Origin: Pegea sp. RAD2-039
Taxonomy: Eukaryota > Chordata > Thaliacea > Salpida > Salpidae
Assembly (NCBI GenBank): GCA_034620365.1
Contig: JAQGEQ010000020.1
Span: 806,001 to 870,000, forward strand
DNA: 64,000 nucleotides
Direction of reading: 5' to 3'
Positions 63,126 through 64,000 of this stretch are shown here, piece after piece. The stretch's first letter is position 1. Every line of letters begins with the position of its first letter. Both the position numbers and the translations under genes were made by a program. The notes beneath the pieces are model-generated. The model made no database searches. It worked only from the letters and a program-made list of their open reading frames with translations, and was not told the origin of the DNA.

Positions 63126-64000
63126 CTGGTCGAATTATAATTGAAAATAAATAATTAAAAGATAAAAAAATTTGCTCAAATTGCAGATACGAAACTCTGG
63201 TGGTTTGTCTCATGGCATTCAACAACTGGTTTCCTTTTCATGGCCAGTAGTCTAACATGAATCGTGTTATGATAGTTTTGTATCACGGTGACGATTAATC
63301 AACGTTTCAGTCGGATTAAACGTTGTTAAACAGAGATGTAATAGTTTGTAAATGAGTAGGAATGTTGATTTATAACTTTTTTAGTTATCCATTTAAAATA
63401 AAGATCAATATACAAAAGTATCAAGAAGAAAAAACTATAAATAAATTAAGCTCATAAAAAAATTATAGAGCCTAATAGATTTAGTGAATAACAAGGAAAG
63501 ATTTTACTGATAACTGGAACGTGTTAACAGATAGGGGTGTCAATAACGACAAAGAAAGTAACGTTTGACATCAGTTGAGATACTTTCACTAAGATAAGAA
63601 TCTACAGAGACTGAACGCCAGACTTGCTCTTTGACTCATAATTGAAAAACGAAACTTGAATAACAGGAAGTCGATTTACTTTAGTCGAAATTGAAAAAGA
63701 AAAATTGAGACAAAGTAAATCGATATATGATGACATTGCATATTGACGCATTCACTAAAACCAGTAAATGTCGTACTTGCACCTGCATAGTAGACATAAC
63801 ATCACCGTATTTCTCTATTATTACTATCCTGCTATTCGAAGTTGACTATAAATAACAAACTAAACAAAATGAAATTTCTAACCACATGTCATCAGAAAAA
63901 TAAAAAAGTTATGTTACCAGGTTAACATGTGGTTACAAAGAAAATATATGATATTGAAAGAGATTTTGTTAGTTATCAGTTTAATCAATGAGATATAACT
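63126..64000. other. Right end of window, probable 5' part of the alpha2delta gene
   Basis: The minus strand here should contain the first exon with the signal peptide, unless it lies beyond the window. An open stretch reading KYGDVMSTMQ before a GTGCAAG site near 63785 could be a small exon but has no upstream signal peptide that I can connect. Nothing else is recognised. Confidence 0.3.

Noticed and set aside
1..64000. CRISPR arrays, bacterial operons or phage-like systems
   Set aside because: The intron-exon structure and gene families are animal; no spaced direct-repeat array or ribosome-binding-site organisation was seen.

Overview
The window is nuclear DNA of an invertebrate animal, very AT-rich. 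Most genes are split by short introns (roughly 45-150 bp, GT..AG), read the standard code, and belong to animal or general eukaryotic families: a lysosomal sulfatase, DNMT1, a tRNA methyltransferase, an Integrator subunit, cytochrome b5 reductases, an SLC43 carrier and a calcium-channel alpha2delta subunit. A CR1/Jockey-like LINE and a tRNA-headed SINE are present. I could not place the animal more precisely than a fast-evolving invertebrate that keeps DNMT1. Nearly all gene models here come from joining exons by hand using frame, splice phase and family alignment from memory.

Layout. 1-2124 (+): 3' part of an unrecognised Ser/Lys-rich gene. 2819-5773 (-): N-acetylglucosamine-6-sulfatase (GNS), 11 exons. 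5774-9462: gene-poor. 9463-15092 (+): DNMT1 copy A. 15093-18979: spacer holding a decayed CR1/Jockey-like LINE. 18980-24015 (-): DNMT1 copy B, tail-to-tail with copy A. 24016-26708: gene-poor, with a 60-bp tandem duplication and a possible transposase relic. 26709-29670 (-): TRMT5. 29671-31874: gene-poor, with a relic of the SINE-related repeat. 31875-37249 (+): INTS7. 37367-39345 (-) and 41064-43732 (-): two tandem cytochrome b5 reductase paralogs. 43733-46640: gene-poor. 46641-48347 (+): intronless SLC43-like transporter. 48928 to about 63125 (-): alpha2delta subunit of voltage-gated calcium channels, 5' end unresolved.

The most striking feature is the DNMT1 pair. The two copies are inverted, about 3.9 kb apart between stop codons, and mosaic: blocks of near-identity (including a 60-bp intron) alternate with strongly diverged blocks, as expected from repeated gene conversion between inverted paralogs. 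Both lack a CXXC zinc finger between the RFTS and BAH domains. Copy A alone carries changes at positions usually invariant in DNMT1. A second duplicate pair, the cytochrome b5 reductases, shows one near-canonical member and one whose NADH-binding motifs have been lost.

The genes do not form a common pathway; this is an ordinary eukaryotic neighbourhood with two local duplications.
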